From an uncultured Oscillospiraceae bacterium (GTDB taxonomy: Bacteria; Bacillota; Clostridia; Oscillospirales; Oscillospiraceae), in assembly GCA_944385645.1 (NCBI GenBank), contig CALWYA010000113.1, forward strand, positions 1-5,389: a stretch of DNA of 5,389 nucleotides, written 5' to 3'. Positions 1 through 5,337 of this stretch are shown here, one piece after another; position 1 is the first letter of the stretch, and every line of letters begins with the position of its first letter. Under the pieces are notes generated by a model. It saw nothing but the letters and a program-made list of their open reading frames with translations. It did no database searches and was not told where the DNA came from. The position numbers and the translations under genes are program-made.

Positions 1-1144
1 CGGAGGGGGGAGCCGGAGCGGCGGGGGCGCTGCGGCGGACCACGTCGGCCCGGAGCATCTGATAGGCGGTGGCGGTGAGGGGGACGGCCAGCAGCATGCC
101 GAAGATGCCCAGCACTCCGCCGCCCACCGTGACGGCGGCCAGCACCCAGATGCCCGGCAGGCCGATGGAGGAGCCCACCACCTTGGGGTAGATCAGGTTG
201 CCCTCCAGCTGTTGGAGGACGGCGATAAAGACCAGGAACAGCAGGGCCTTCAGGGGGGAGACGGTGAAGATCATGAAGGCCCCCACCCCGGCGCCGATAT
301 AGGCGCCCGCCACCGGGATCAGGGCGGTGAAGCCGATGAGGGCCCCGATCATGGAGGCGTAGGGGAAGCGGAACAGGGTCATGCCCGCCATGCACAGCAG
401 GCCCAGGATGACCGCCTCGGTGCACTGGCCCACGATGAAGTTGTGGAAGCAGCCGTTGAGGGTGTCCCAGAAGTAGGTCAGCCGGCCGTACCACTTGGCG
501 TCCAGATAGGTCCGGGCCACCTGGGCCACGTTCCGGGTCAGCTTCTCCTTGCCCAGCAGCAGGTAGATGGAGAAGATGAAGGCCATGATGGCGGTGAAGG
601 CGGAGGACACGGTGGCCGACACCATGGAGATCACCGACCCCATCACCCCGCCCAGGCCGTTGATGAGCCAGTCGGCGGCGGCGGCGACGGTCTCCTTCCA
701 GTCGATGGAGCCGTCGGCCAGGAACAGGTCGGACAGGCCGGACAGCTGCTCCTGGGTCAGATTTTCCCCGATCAGCAGGCTCAGCTCGTCGATCAGGGGG
801 ATGACCTTCTGGATGAGCAGGCCCACGCAGGAGATCAGCTCGGGCAGGATCATCCGCACCAGCAGGACCACGATGGCCGCCAGACTGGCGTAGGCCAGCA
901 GCAGACACACCGGCCGCCGGGTGCGCAGGACGGCCCGGCTCTGGGAGCGGGGGAAGTACCACCGCTCATACTGGCTCATGAGGATGTTGACGGCATAGGC
1001 CGCCGCCGCCCCCACGGCCAGGGGGAAGGCGGCCCCCAGGGCCACCAGCAGCAGGCCGGACAGCTCGGACCAGTAGTGGACGGCCAGATACAGGACAAAG
1101 AGGGCGGCGGCCAGACGGACCGGGCCCTTCCACTCCGGCTTCAT
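1..1144 (-). CDS. AI-2E/PerM-family multi-pass membrane transporter, C-terminus cut by window edge
   Basis: The frame is open from an ATG at 1144 to the left edge, giving 381 residues without a stop. Hydrophobic stretches lie near residues 10-60, 80-98, 164-196, 240-257, 262-311 and 328-358, separated by a polar, helical loop (about 103-160). This is the layout of the AI-2E transporter (PF01594, PerM/YdiK/YtvI) family. Family-like blocks are FSIYLLLGKEK (190-200), ALIPVAGAYIGAG (273-285), LEGNLIYPK (313-321) and GIFGMLLAVPLTA (346-358). Family members are proposed exporters of small molecules or ions; the substrate here cannot be read from sequence. The last visible residues, RSAPAAPAPPS, look like a cytoplasmic Ala/Pro tail, so few residues are probably missing. 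The start overlaps the rimM stop (TAATG), with GGAGGG at 1156-1151 inside the end of rimM, so translation is probably coupled. Family call is firm; function is not. Confidence 0.9.
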   Translation of the reverse strand, partial: MKPEWKGPVRLAAALFVLYLAVHYWSELSGLLLVALGAAFPLAVGAAAAYAVNILMSQYERWYFPRSQSRAVLRTRRPVCLLLAYASLAAIVVLLVRMILPELISCVGLLIQKVIPLIDELSLLIGENLTQEQLSGLSDLFLADGSIDWKETVAAAADWLINGLGGVMGSVISMVSATVSSAFTAIMAFIFSIYLLLGKEKLTRNVAQVARTYLDAKWYGRLTYFWDTLNGCFHNFIVGQCTEAVILGLLCMAGMTLFRFPYASMIGALIGFTALIPVAGAYIGAGVGAFMIFTVSPLKALLFLVFIAVLQQLEGNLIYPKVVGSSIGLPGIWVLAAVTVGGGVLGIFGMLLAVPLTATAYQMLRADVVRRSAPAAPAPPS

Positions 1145-1641
1145 TACAGACCCTCCATCAGGTTGACCCGCACGTACCCCTCCTGTACGTTGGTCTCGGC
1201 GATGAACTCCGGGACGGCGGGGATCATCCACTCCCGCTTGCCCCCCCGGACCACATACACGTTGTTGGCCGGCAGGGTGAGCACGTCCTCGAGCTTGCCC
1301 AGTACCTCCCCGGTCCGGGCGTCCCGGACCTCCAGACCGTACAGGTCGGCCAGATAGAACTGCCCCTCGGGCAGGGGGGCGTCCGCCCGGTCGATGTACA
1401 AAATGGCGTTGCGCATGGACAGGGCGCCGGGCACATCGGTGATGCCGTGGAATTTCAGGATGACCATGTTCTTGTGGACCCGGGCCCGCTCCACCTGGAT
1501 GGGCCAGTGGGTCTTGTCCACATAGAGGGTCTTGAACCGGCACAGGAATTCCGGGGAGTCGGCCCAGGGCTGTACCTGGACCTCCCCCATGATGCCGTGG
1601 GCCCGGGTGACCTTGCCCACCTCCAGATATTGTTGCAGCAT
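1144..1641 (-). CDS. rimM: Ribosome maturation factor RimM
   Basis: RimM binds ribosomal protein S19 and helps fold and process the head of the 30S subunit in the cytoplasm. The 165-residue product has the expected two parts. The N-terminal RimM barrel opens with YLEVGKVTRAHGIMGEVQV (5-23). A PRC-barrel domain starts near FYLADLYGLEV (95-105) and carries the conserved EWMIPAVPEFI (137-147). Length is normal for the family (about 165-175). A longer frame begins at an ATG at 1656, but nothing like a ribosome binding site precedes it. The first codons of that extension (ATG GAG GAA) themselves form GGAGGAA at 1654-1648, 8 nt before the ATG at 1641 counted from GGAGG, so 1641 is the chosen start. 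It follows khpA by 58 nt that contain a terminator-like hairpin, and overlaps the next gene by one base. Confidence 0.96.
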   Translation of the reverse strand: MLQQYLEVGKVTRAHGIMGEVQVQPWADSPEFLCRFKTLYVDKTHWPIQVERARVHKNMVILKFHGITDVPGALSMRNAILYIDRADAPLPEGQFYLADLYGLEVRDARTGEVLGKLEDVLTLPANNVYVVRGGKREWMIPAVPEFIAETNVQEGYVRVNLMEGL

Positions 1642-1647
1642 AGGAAG

Positions 1648-1654
1648 TTCCTCC
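1648..1654 (-). promoter_or_regulatory. rimM ribosome binding site (decides the start)
   Basis: GGAGGAA lies 8 nt (from GGAGG) upstream of the ATG at 1641. It overlaps the alternative upstream ATG at 1656, which has only CCCTATC in front of it and so no usable site. This supports starting RimM at MLQQYLEVGK rather than five residues earlier. Confidence 0.8.
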
Positions 1655-1663
1655 ATGATAGGG

Positions 1664-1695
1664 CAAAAGCGCGGGGAGGGTCCCCCGCGCCTTTG
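1664..1695 (-). terminator. Terminator-like hairpin / attenuator between khpA and rimM
   Basis: The arms GCGCGGGG (1690-1683 on the minus strand) and CCCCGCGC (1676-1669) form a perfect 8-bp stem around the 6-base loop GACCCT. On the minus strand it is followed by TTTTGCCC. The flanking CAAAG and TTTTG can extend pairing past one mismatch. The stem begins 9 nt after the khpA stop. An intrinsic terminator normally has a longer U run, so this is probably a partial terminator or RNA-processing site that lowers rimM and membrane-protein expression relative to rpsP and khpA. The stem is seen directly; the activity is inference. Confidence 0.55.
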
Positions 1696-1699
1696 GCGT

Positions 1700-1930
1700 T
1701 TAGTCGACGATCTCCACGCTGACGCGCTTGCCCGCCCGCTGGGCGGCGGAGCGCATCAGGACACGGATCTCCTTGGCGATGCGGCCCTGGCGGCCGATCA
1801 CCTTGCCCATGTCCTCGGGAGCTACCCGGAGCTCCAGCACGGTCTCGCCGTCGCCCTCCACCTCGCGGACGGACACCTGGTCCGGATGCTCCACCAGGTT
1901 TTGGGCGACATAGGTCAGAAGCTCTTTCAT
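1700..1930 (-). CDS. khpA: KH-domain RNA-binding protein KhpA (YlqC)
   Basis: This 76-residue protein is a single KH domain. The nucleic-acid-binding GxxG loop is GRQG at 46-49 within MGKVIGRQGRIAKEIR (41-56), followed by a helix and the closing strand KRVSVEIVD. KhpA of Firmicutes is a small RNA chaperone that pairs with KhpB (EloR/Jag) and, in streptococci, affects cell elongation and division; that partner is not in this window. MKELLTYVAQNLV is the usual KhpA N-terminus. A longer frame can be opened from a TTG at 1948, but that TTG lies inside the sequence TTGGAGGTCG that contains the ribosome binding site GGAGGT (1946-1941), so the ATG at 1930, 10 nt further on, is the start. The gene follows rpsP by 21 nt, the order found across Firmicutes. 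Confidence 0.95.
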   Translation of the reverse strand: MKELLTYVAQNLVEHPDQVSVREVEGDGETVLELRVAPEDMGKVIGRQGRIAKEIRVLMRSAAQRAGKRVSVEIVD

Positions 1931-1951
1931 TGTGTGCACGACCTCCAAGCC

Positions 1952-2191
1952 TTACAGAGCGCCGGCCTTTTTCAGCAGGTCCCGGACGGTCTCAGTGGGC
2001 TGAGCGCCGGTCTTGATCCAGGCCTGGGCGCGGTCCACGTCCACCTTCAGGGTGGCGGGCTCGGCCACGGGGTCATAGATGCCGATCTCCTCGATGAAGC
2101 GGCCGTCCCGGGGATAGCGGGAGTCGGCCACCACGATGCGGTAGAAGGGGGCCTTCTTGGCGCCCATGCGGCGCAGTCTGATCTTAACCAT
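1952..2191 (-). CDS. rpsP: 30S ribosomal protein S16
   Basis: S16 is an early-binding protein of the small ribosomal subunit that contacts the 5' domain of 16S rRNA and stabilises 30S assembly. The 79-residue product matches the family from end to end. The N-terminal signature VKIRLRRMGAKKAPFYRIVV occupies residues 2-21, PRDGRFIEEIGIYDP is at 27-41, and the C-terminal helix region GAQPTETVRDLLKKAG is at 62-77. Length is typical of bacterial S16. The ribosome binding site GGAGGTGA (2205-2198) lies 6 nt from the ATG, among the strongest in the window, as expected for a ribosomal protein. It sits 63 nt after ffh and 21 nt before khpA within the operon. Confidence 0.98.
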   Translation of the reverse strand: MVKIRLRRMGAKKAPFYRIVVADSRYPRDGRFIEEIGIYDPVAEPATLKVDVDRAQAWIKTGAQPTETVRDLLKKAGAL

Positions 2192-2230
2192 GTATCTTCA
2201 CCTCCAAAAGAATTTTGTTTCTATCTGGAA

Positions 2231-2245
2231 CGCGCCTGCGGCGCG
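2231..2245 (-). other. Small GC hairpin in the ffh-rpsP spacer
   Basis: CGCGCC and GGCGCG pair around the loop GCA on the minus strand, 9 nt after the ffh stop and about 26 nt before the rpsP ribosome binding site. No U run follows directly, so it is not a standard terminator. It could be an RNA-processing or stability element that separates rpsP mRNA from ffh mRNA. The six-pair stem is visible, but the role is a guess and chance formation in such GC-rich DNA is plausible. Confidence 0.3.
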
Positions 2246-2254
2246 CATCCAACG

Positions 2255-3628
2255 TCAGAAGGGGAGCCGTCCCCCCATGCCGGGCATCATGCCGCCCTTT
2301 TTGCCCATCATCTTGCGCATGCTCCGGGGCATCTTGCCGCCGGAGAACTGCTTCGTCATGGCCTGAATGGCGTCAAACTGCTTGAGCAGGCGGTTGACAT
2401 CCACCACCTGGGTGCCCGAGCCGGCGGCGATGCGCTTTTTCCGGCTGGAGTTGAGCACGGAGGGGTTCTCCCGCTCGTAGGGGGTCATGGAGGTGATGAT
2501 GGCCTCCATGCGCTGGAACTGCTTGGTGTCCAGATTGGCCCCCTCCAGGTCGGAGGCCTTCACCCCCGGGAGCATCCCGGCGATCTCGCTGAGAGAGCCC
2601 ATGCCCTTGAGCTGAACCATCTGGTCGTAGAAGTCTGTGAGGGTGAACTTGTTCTTGCGCAGCTTCTCCTGGAGCTCCAGGGCCTTCTTTTGGTCGAAGC
2701 TCTGCTCCGCCTTCTCGATGAGGGAGAGCACGTCGCCCATGCCCAGGATGCGGCTGGCCATCCGGTCGGGGTGGAAGACCTCGATCTGGTCCAGCTTCTC
2801 GCCCACGCCGGCAAACTTGATGGGCTTGCCGGTGACCGCCTTGATGGACAGGGCCGCGCCGCCCCGGGCGTCGCCGTCCAGCTTGGTGAGCACCACCCCG
2901 TCGATGTCCAGAGCGTCGTCGAAGGCCTTGGCGGCGTTCACCGCGTCCTGGCCGATCATGGCGTCCACCACCAGGAGGATCTCGGTGGGCTCCACCGCCG
3001 CCTTGATGCGCTTCAGCTCGTCCATGAGGGCCTCGTCCACGTGGAGCCGGCCGGCGGTGTCCAGGAACACCATGTCGTTGCCGTGCTGAACGGCGTGGGC
3101 CACGGCGGCCCTGGCGATGTCCACCGGGTCGGCCTGGCCCATCTGAAACACGGGGATGTCCAGCTGCTGTCCCACCACCTCCAGCTGGTGGATGGCGGCG
3201 GGGCGGTAGATGTCGCAGGCGGCCAGCAGGGGCCGCTTGCCCTCCTTGCGCTTCATCAGGCCGGCCAGCTTGGCGGCGTTGGTGGTCTTGCCCGCGCCCT
3301 GCAGGCCCACCATCATCACCACCGTGGGCGGCTTGGAGGCGATGGTCAGCTTGGCGCTCTGGCCGCCCATGAGCTCGGTGAGCTCCTGGTTGACGATCTT
3401 GACGATCTGCTGGGCGGGGGAGAGGGCCTCCAGCACGTCGGCCCCCACCGCCTTCTCGGTGACCTGGGCGACGAACTGCTTGACCACCTTATAGCTGACG
3501 TCGGCCTCCAGCAGGGCCAGGCGGATCTCCCGCATGGCCTCCTTCACGTCGGCCTCGGACAGCCGCCCCTTGCCCCGCAGCCGCTTGAAGGCGGCGGAGA
3601 GCTTTTCGGTCAGTCCTTCAAATGCCAT
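2255..3628 (-). CDS. ffh: Signal recognition particle GTPase Ffh (SRP54)
   Basis: Ffh binds 4.5S/6S SRP RNA and the signal sequences of nascent membrane and secreted proteins, and delivers ribosomes to the receptor FtsY at the membrane. The 457-residue protein is full length. The N domain (1-about 90) contains ALLEADVSYKVVK (38-50). The GTPase domain shows the P-loop GLQGAGKTT (108-116), the SRP insertion-box region CDIYRPAAIHQLE (138-150), DTAGRLHVDE (190-199) and TKLDGDARGG (248-257). The M domain (about 300-457) contains the RNA-binding SRKKRIAAGSGT (395-406) and ends in a Met/Gly/Lys-rich tail with KMPRSMRKMMGKKGGMMPG (432-450). The ribosome binding site AAGGAG (3640-3635) overlaps the last codons of ylxM, with only 3 nt between the ylxM stop and the ATG, so translation is probably coupled. 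Confidence 0.98.
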   Translation of the reverse strand: MAFEGLTEKLSAAFKRLRGKGRLSEADVKEAMREIRLALLEADVSYKVVKQFVAQVTEKAVGADVLEALSPAQQIVKIVNQELTELMGGQSAKLTIASKPPTVVMMVGLQGAGKTTNAAKLAGLMKRKEGKRPLLAACDIYRPAAIHQLEVVGQQLDIPVFQMGQADPVDIARAAVAHAVQHGNDMVFLDTAGRLHVDEALMDELKRIKAAVEPTEILLVVDAMIGQDAVNAAKAFDDALDIDGVVLTKLDGDARGGAALSIKAVTGKPIKFAGVGEKLDQIEVFHPDRMASRILGMGDVLSLIEKAEQSFDQKKALELQEKLRKNKFTLTDFYDQMVQLKGMGSLSEIAGMLPGVKASDLEGANLDTKQFQRMEAIITSMTPYERENPSVLNSSRKKRIAAGSGTQVVDVNRLLKQFDAIQAMTKQFSGGKMPRSMRKMMGKKGGMMPGMGGRLPF

Positions 3629-3631
3629 GGG

Positions 3632-3997
3632 TTACTCCTTCAGCAGGATCTCGGTGGTGTCCAGAATGCGCCGGGCCAGCTGCTCCAGCTCGCCGTCGTC
3701 ATAGCGGGCGGACAGCTCCGCCAGCTTCTGGGCGTCGGCGCGGACCTGCTCCAGCTGGCCGGTCATGGTGTGGAACCGCTTGATCAGTCCGGTCTTGTCC
3801 TCCAGCTCGGTGAGGGCGGCCTCGGCCCGGACGATCACGTCCCGCACCCCCTGCCGGGTGATGCCGTAGTTCTCGGCGATCTCCCCCAGGGACAGGTCCT
3901 CGTTGTAGTACAGATCGAAGAACTCCTTCTGGCGATCTGTCAGCACATCGCCGTAGAAATCATACAGCATCGCCATGCGATAGGCCTGGTTTTTCAT
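3632..3997 (-). CDS. ylxM: YlxM-family helix-turn-helix protein, SRP-associated
   Basis: This 121-residue protein is a YlxM/p13 family member. It has a sigma-70 region-4-like helix-turn-helix at about 20-62 (LTDRQKEFFDLYYNEDLS, then LGEIAENYGITRQGVRDVI at 37-55), followed by a charged helical, probably coiled-coil region (about 58-98) and a C-terminal helix. YlxM is almost always encoded directly before ffh in Firmicutes. Work in Streptococcus mutans links it to SRP through modulation of Ffh/SRP RNA GTPase activity; whether it also binds DNA is unsettled. It is the first gene of the operon. The start ATG has AAGGAGGT (4013-4006) 8 nt upstream, a near-perfect ribosome binding site, and sits about 47 nt after the predicted transcription start. 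Confidence 0.94.
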   Translation of the reverse strand: MKNQAYRMAMLYDFYGDVLTDRQKEFFDLYYNEDLSLGEIAENYGITRQGVRDVIVRAEAALTELEDKTGLIKRFHTMTGQLEQVRADAQKLAELSARYDDGELEQLARRILDTTEILLKE

Positions 3998-4021
3998 CCC
4001 GACAGACCTCCTTGTGGAAAA

Positions 4022-4045
4022 ATGTAAAGCATATAAACTTTACAT
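4022..4045. promoter_or_regulatory. Perfect inverted repeat at the ylxM operon transcription start (candidate operator or 5' hairpin)
   Basis: ATGTAAAG (4022-4029) and CTTTACAT (4038-4045) are exact reverse complements separated by the AT-rich spacer CATATAAA. The repeat begins 5 bases after the -10 element, so it covers roughly +1 to +23 of the ylxM transcript. It could be a repressor operator at the start site, or form an AU-rich stem at the 5' end of the mRNA that affects stability. It is followed on the minus strand by TTTTCC, but the stem is too weak to expect termination. I do not recognise it as the site of a named regulator. Confidence 0.5.
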
Positions 4046-4050
4046 GCAGA

Positions 4051-4079
4051 ATCATACCATATTTTCCTCCGTTTGTCAA
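4051..4079 (-). promoter_or_regulatory. Sigma-A promoter of the ylxM-ffh-rpsP-khpA-rimM operon
   Basis: On the minus strand TTGACA (4079-4074, exact consensus -35) is separated by 17 bases from TATGAT (4056-4051, five of six consensus -10). The last three spacer bases are TGG, giving an extended -10 (TGn). Transcription should start near 4044, leaving a leader of about 47 nt before ylxM. The local AT richness contrasts with the surrounding coding DNA. This is the only strong promoter I see for the operon and looks built for high constitutive output. Confidence 0.88.
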
Positions 4080-4173
4080 GCCAAAATCCTTGCCGGGGGC
4101 CGATTCCCTTTTGTATATTCCATCCAGCCCGGTGGGACACTGGAGGGAAAAGGGCCTGCCGGCGCGATTTGGA

Positions 4174-4202
4174 TTGCGCTTCCGGCCCAATCGTGATATG
4201 AT
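4174..4202 (+). promoter_or_regulatory. Extended -10 promoter of the M16-family gene
   Basis: TTGCGC (4174-4179) lies 17 bases before TATGAT (4197-4202), which is preceded by TGA, an extended -10. The -35 matches consensus at only three positions, so output probably relies on the TG extension. Predicted start is near 4209, about 50 nt before the ATG at 4261. The -35 lies inside a short imperfect dyad (GATTG 4172-4176 with CAATC 4188-4192) that may be chance. Confidence 0.7.
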
Positions 4203-4219
4203 ACAGGGGACCGTTTTGA

Positions 4220-4243
4220 CGGCGGCGGCCCCGTCCGCCGCCG
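4220..4243 (+). other. GC-rich hairpin in the 5' leader of the M16-family gene
   Basis: CGGCGGCGG (4220-4228) and CCGCCGCCG (4235-4243) form a perfect 9-bp stem around the loop CCCCGT. It ends two bases before the AAAGGA ribosome binding site (4246-4251), which is 9 nt from the ATG. No U run follows, so it is not an intrinsic terminator in either useful sense. It could stabilise the mRNA 5' end or limit ribosome access; the pairing is seen, the role is inferred. Confidence 0.4.
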
Positions 4244-4260
4244 GGAAAGGACTGCGAACC

Positions 4261-5337
4261 ATGACGGAAATGAAGCACCGGGAGCTCTTCCCGGGGGTGT
4301 GGCTGCGCACCGTCCACACCCATAAATTCAAGAGCGCCTACCTGTCCCTCACCCTGATGGTCCCCCTGGAGGGGGAGACCGCCGGGGCCAACGCCCTGGT
4401 GCCCTACGTGCTGCGCCGGGGGACCGCCGCCCACCCGGACATGGAGTCCCTGTCCGCCGCTCTGGACGAGCTGTACGGCGGGGCCATCGAGCCGGCGGTC
4501 CGGAAAAAGGGGGAGACCCAGTGCGTGGGCTTTGTGGCCAGCTTCCTGGACGACGCCTACACCCTGAAGGGGGAGAAGCTGCTGGAGAGCGCCGCCGCCC
4601 TGCTGGGGGAGCTGCTGCTGCGCCCCCGGACGGCGGACGGGGCCTTTGACCCGGACTATGTGGCCGGGGAGCGGGCCAACCTCATTGACCGCATCCGGGC
4701 CCAGGTGAACGACAAGCGCACCTACGCCCTCCAGCGCCTCACCCGGGAGATGTGCCGGTACGAGGCCTTCGGGGTGGACAAGCTGGGGGACGAGGAGACG
4801 GTGGCCGCCGTCACCCCCCGGGGCCTGTGGGAGAGGTATCAGGACCTGCTGTCCACCGCCCGGGTGGAGGTGTACTACTGCGGCTCCGCCGACCCGGACC
4901 GGGTGGAGGCCGCCCTGCGCGCCGCTCTGGCCGATCTGCCGGTGAACGGGGACCGGGCGGACCCGGGCTGTGAGGTGCGCCTCACCGCCGGGCCGGAGCC
5001 CCGGCTGGTGGAGGAGAGCATGGACGTGACCCAGGGCAAGCTGGCCCTGGGCTTCCGCACGGGGGGGCAGACCTGCTGGGAGCCGGACTACCCCGCCTTC
5101 ACTGTGATGAACGCCATCTTCGGCGGCACCACCCTGTCCAAGCTGTTCCTGAACGTGCGGGAGAAGCTGTCCCTGTGCTACTACGCCAGCTCGGCCATGG
5201 AGAAGATGAAGGGCCTGATCCTGGTGTCCTCGGGCATCGAGTTCGACAAGTTCCAGACCGCCCGGGACGAGATCCTCGCCCAGCTGGAGGCCATCCGCCG
5301 GGGGGAGATCGAGGACTGGGCTTCCTGGATCAGATAG
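4261..5337 (+). CDS. M16-family peptidase-like protein, YmfF/YfmF type (no zinc motif), C-terminus disrupted
   Basis: The frame gives 358 residues from the ATG at 4261, which has AAAGGA (4246-4251) 9 nt upstream; a longer frame to 4012 runs through the promoter and is not used. The N-terminal M16 half has FKSAYLSLTLMVPLEGETA (23-41), VPYVLRRGT (47-55) and LDELYGG (68-74). The C-terminal half has FGGTTLSKLFLNVREKLSLC (287-306). The HxxEH zinc site expected near 45-49 reads ALVPY, so it should not be a peptidase by itself. This fits the YmfF/YfmF branch, usually encoded beside an HxxEH-bearing partner (YmfH/YfmH) and annotated as associated with elongation factor P 5-aminopentanol modification; no partner is visible here. 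Relatives run to roughly 420 residues. Family-like sequence ends at EIEDW (349-353), then ASWIR and a stop, so about 60-70 residues seem lost at a junction near 5319. Confidence 0.85.
   Translation: MTEMKHRELFPGVWLRTVHTHKFKSAYLSLTLMVPLEGETAGANALVPYVLRRGTAAHPDMESLSAALDELYGGAIEPAVRKKGETQCVGFVASFLDDAYTLKGEKLLESAAALLGELLLRPRTADGAFDPDYVAGERANLIDRIRAQVNDKRTYALQRLTREMCRYEAFGVDKLGDEETVAAVTPRGLWERYQDLLSTARVEVYYCGSADPDRVEAALRAALADLPVNGDRADPGCEVRLTAGPEPRLVEESMDVTQGKLALGFRTGGQTCWEPDYPAFTVMNAIFGGTTLSKLFLNVREKLSLCYYASSAMEKMKGLILVSSGIEFDKFQTARDEILAQLEAIRRGEIEDWASWIR

Noticed and set aside
212..1357. A 381-codon plus-strand frame antisense to the membrane protein and rimM.
   Set aside because: Gly/Gln/His/Asp-rich composition with no family likeness, and it reads across the boundary between two well-supported minus-strand genes. 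It is another GC-driven antisense shadow.
1532..4027. An 831-codon open frame on the plus strand, antisense to rimM, khpA, rpsP, ffh and ylxM.
   Set aside because: Its product is a low-complexity run of His, Leu, Gly, Asp and Val with no domain, it crosses several genes and spacers, and the opposite strand carries five conserved genes. High GC at third codon positions of the real genes removes stops from this antisense frame.
4106..4154. CCCTTTT (4106-4112) and AAAAGGG (4148-4154) as an inverted repeat in the divergent region.
   Set aside because: The arms are 7 bp of simple sequence 35 bp apart. This is weak evidence for a regulator site and easily chance.
4012..4260. An 83-residue N-terminal extension of the M16-family protein.
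   Set aside because: It would cover the ylxM ribosome binding site, the inverted repeat and both promoters. The ATG at 4261 has a ribosome binding site and matches where the family begins.
3960..4434. Minus-strand frames of 123 and 146 codons over the intergenic region and the start of the M16-family gene.
   Set aside because: They run through both promoters and overlap the ylxM ribosome binding site; no domain is visible and no suitable ribosome binding site supports them.
5047..5325. CTGGGCTTCC occurs at 5047-5056 and again at the break (5316-5325), which might suggest recombination between short repeats.
   Set aside because: The sequence after the second copy does not match the sequence after the first, so a slip or deletion between them does not explain the tail. 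A 10-base match in GC-rich coding DNA can be chance.
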